Assembly: GCF_020736365.1 (NCBI RefSeq)
Contig: NZ_CP085988.1
Location: 3,645,001 to 3,652,500, forward strand
DNA: 7,500 bases
DNA from: Clostridium sp. M62/1
Lineage (GTDB): Bacteria; Bacillota; Clostridia; Lachnospirales; Lachnospiraceae
Direction: 5' to 3'
Shown here: positions 5,856 through 7,500 of the stretch, in pieces
Numbering within the stretch: position 1 is the stretch's first letter
Layout of the letters: each line of letters begins with the position of its first letter
Program-made: the position numbers and the translations under genes
Notes under the pieces: model-generated
Database searches by the model: none
Told to the model about the DNA's origin: nothing
What the model saw: the letters and a program-made list of their open reading frames with translations, nothing else

Positions 5856-7500
<1,645 letters not shown>

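Overview
The window looks like a piece of a Clostridia chromosome, probably Lachnospiraceae. The basis is the 23S rRNA, including its 3' end and trailer, strong AGGAGG-type ribosome binding sites, GTG starts, a lipoprotein-type TRAP receptor and AT-rich intergenic DNA. The family-level call is inference from sequence style; no alignment was run.

Layout. Positions 1-318 (minus) hold the N-terminal receiver domain of an OmpR/PhoB-type response regulator, cut by the window edge. Positions 477-4205 (minus) are a compact four-gene operon. In transcription order it encodes a DUF6282-like metal-dependent hydrolase, a TRAP solute-binding lipoprotein (DctP), a small TRAP membrane subunit (DctQ) and a large TRAP membrane subunit (DctM). 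A LysR-type regulator is divergently transcribed at 4537-5481 (plus). The 331-bp intergenic region carries a promoter facing each way. Near each promoter lies a related AAGTT-N11-AA site, the expected architecture for a LysR regulator controlling a divergent operon and itself. Positions 5482-5724 hold no convincing gene. A rho-independent terminator at 5725-5748 (minus) ends an rRNA transcription unit. The 3' part of its 23S rRNA fills 5856-7500 (minus) and continues past the right edge. No 5S gene lies between the 23S 3' end and the terminator.

How the genes probably work together (inference). The TRAP transporter uses an ion gradient and a high-affinity lipoprotein receptor to import an organic anion, probably a carboxylate because the receptor keeps the conserved arginine. 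The cytoplasmic hydrolase, first in the operon, would act on the imported compound, and the LysR protein would sense it or a product. The substrate cannot be named from sequence. This hydrolase-TRAP-LysR cassette is the most interesting part of the window. The rRNA and the response regulator appear to be unrelated neighbours.
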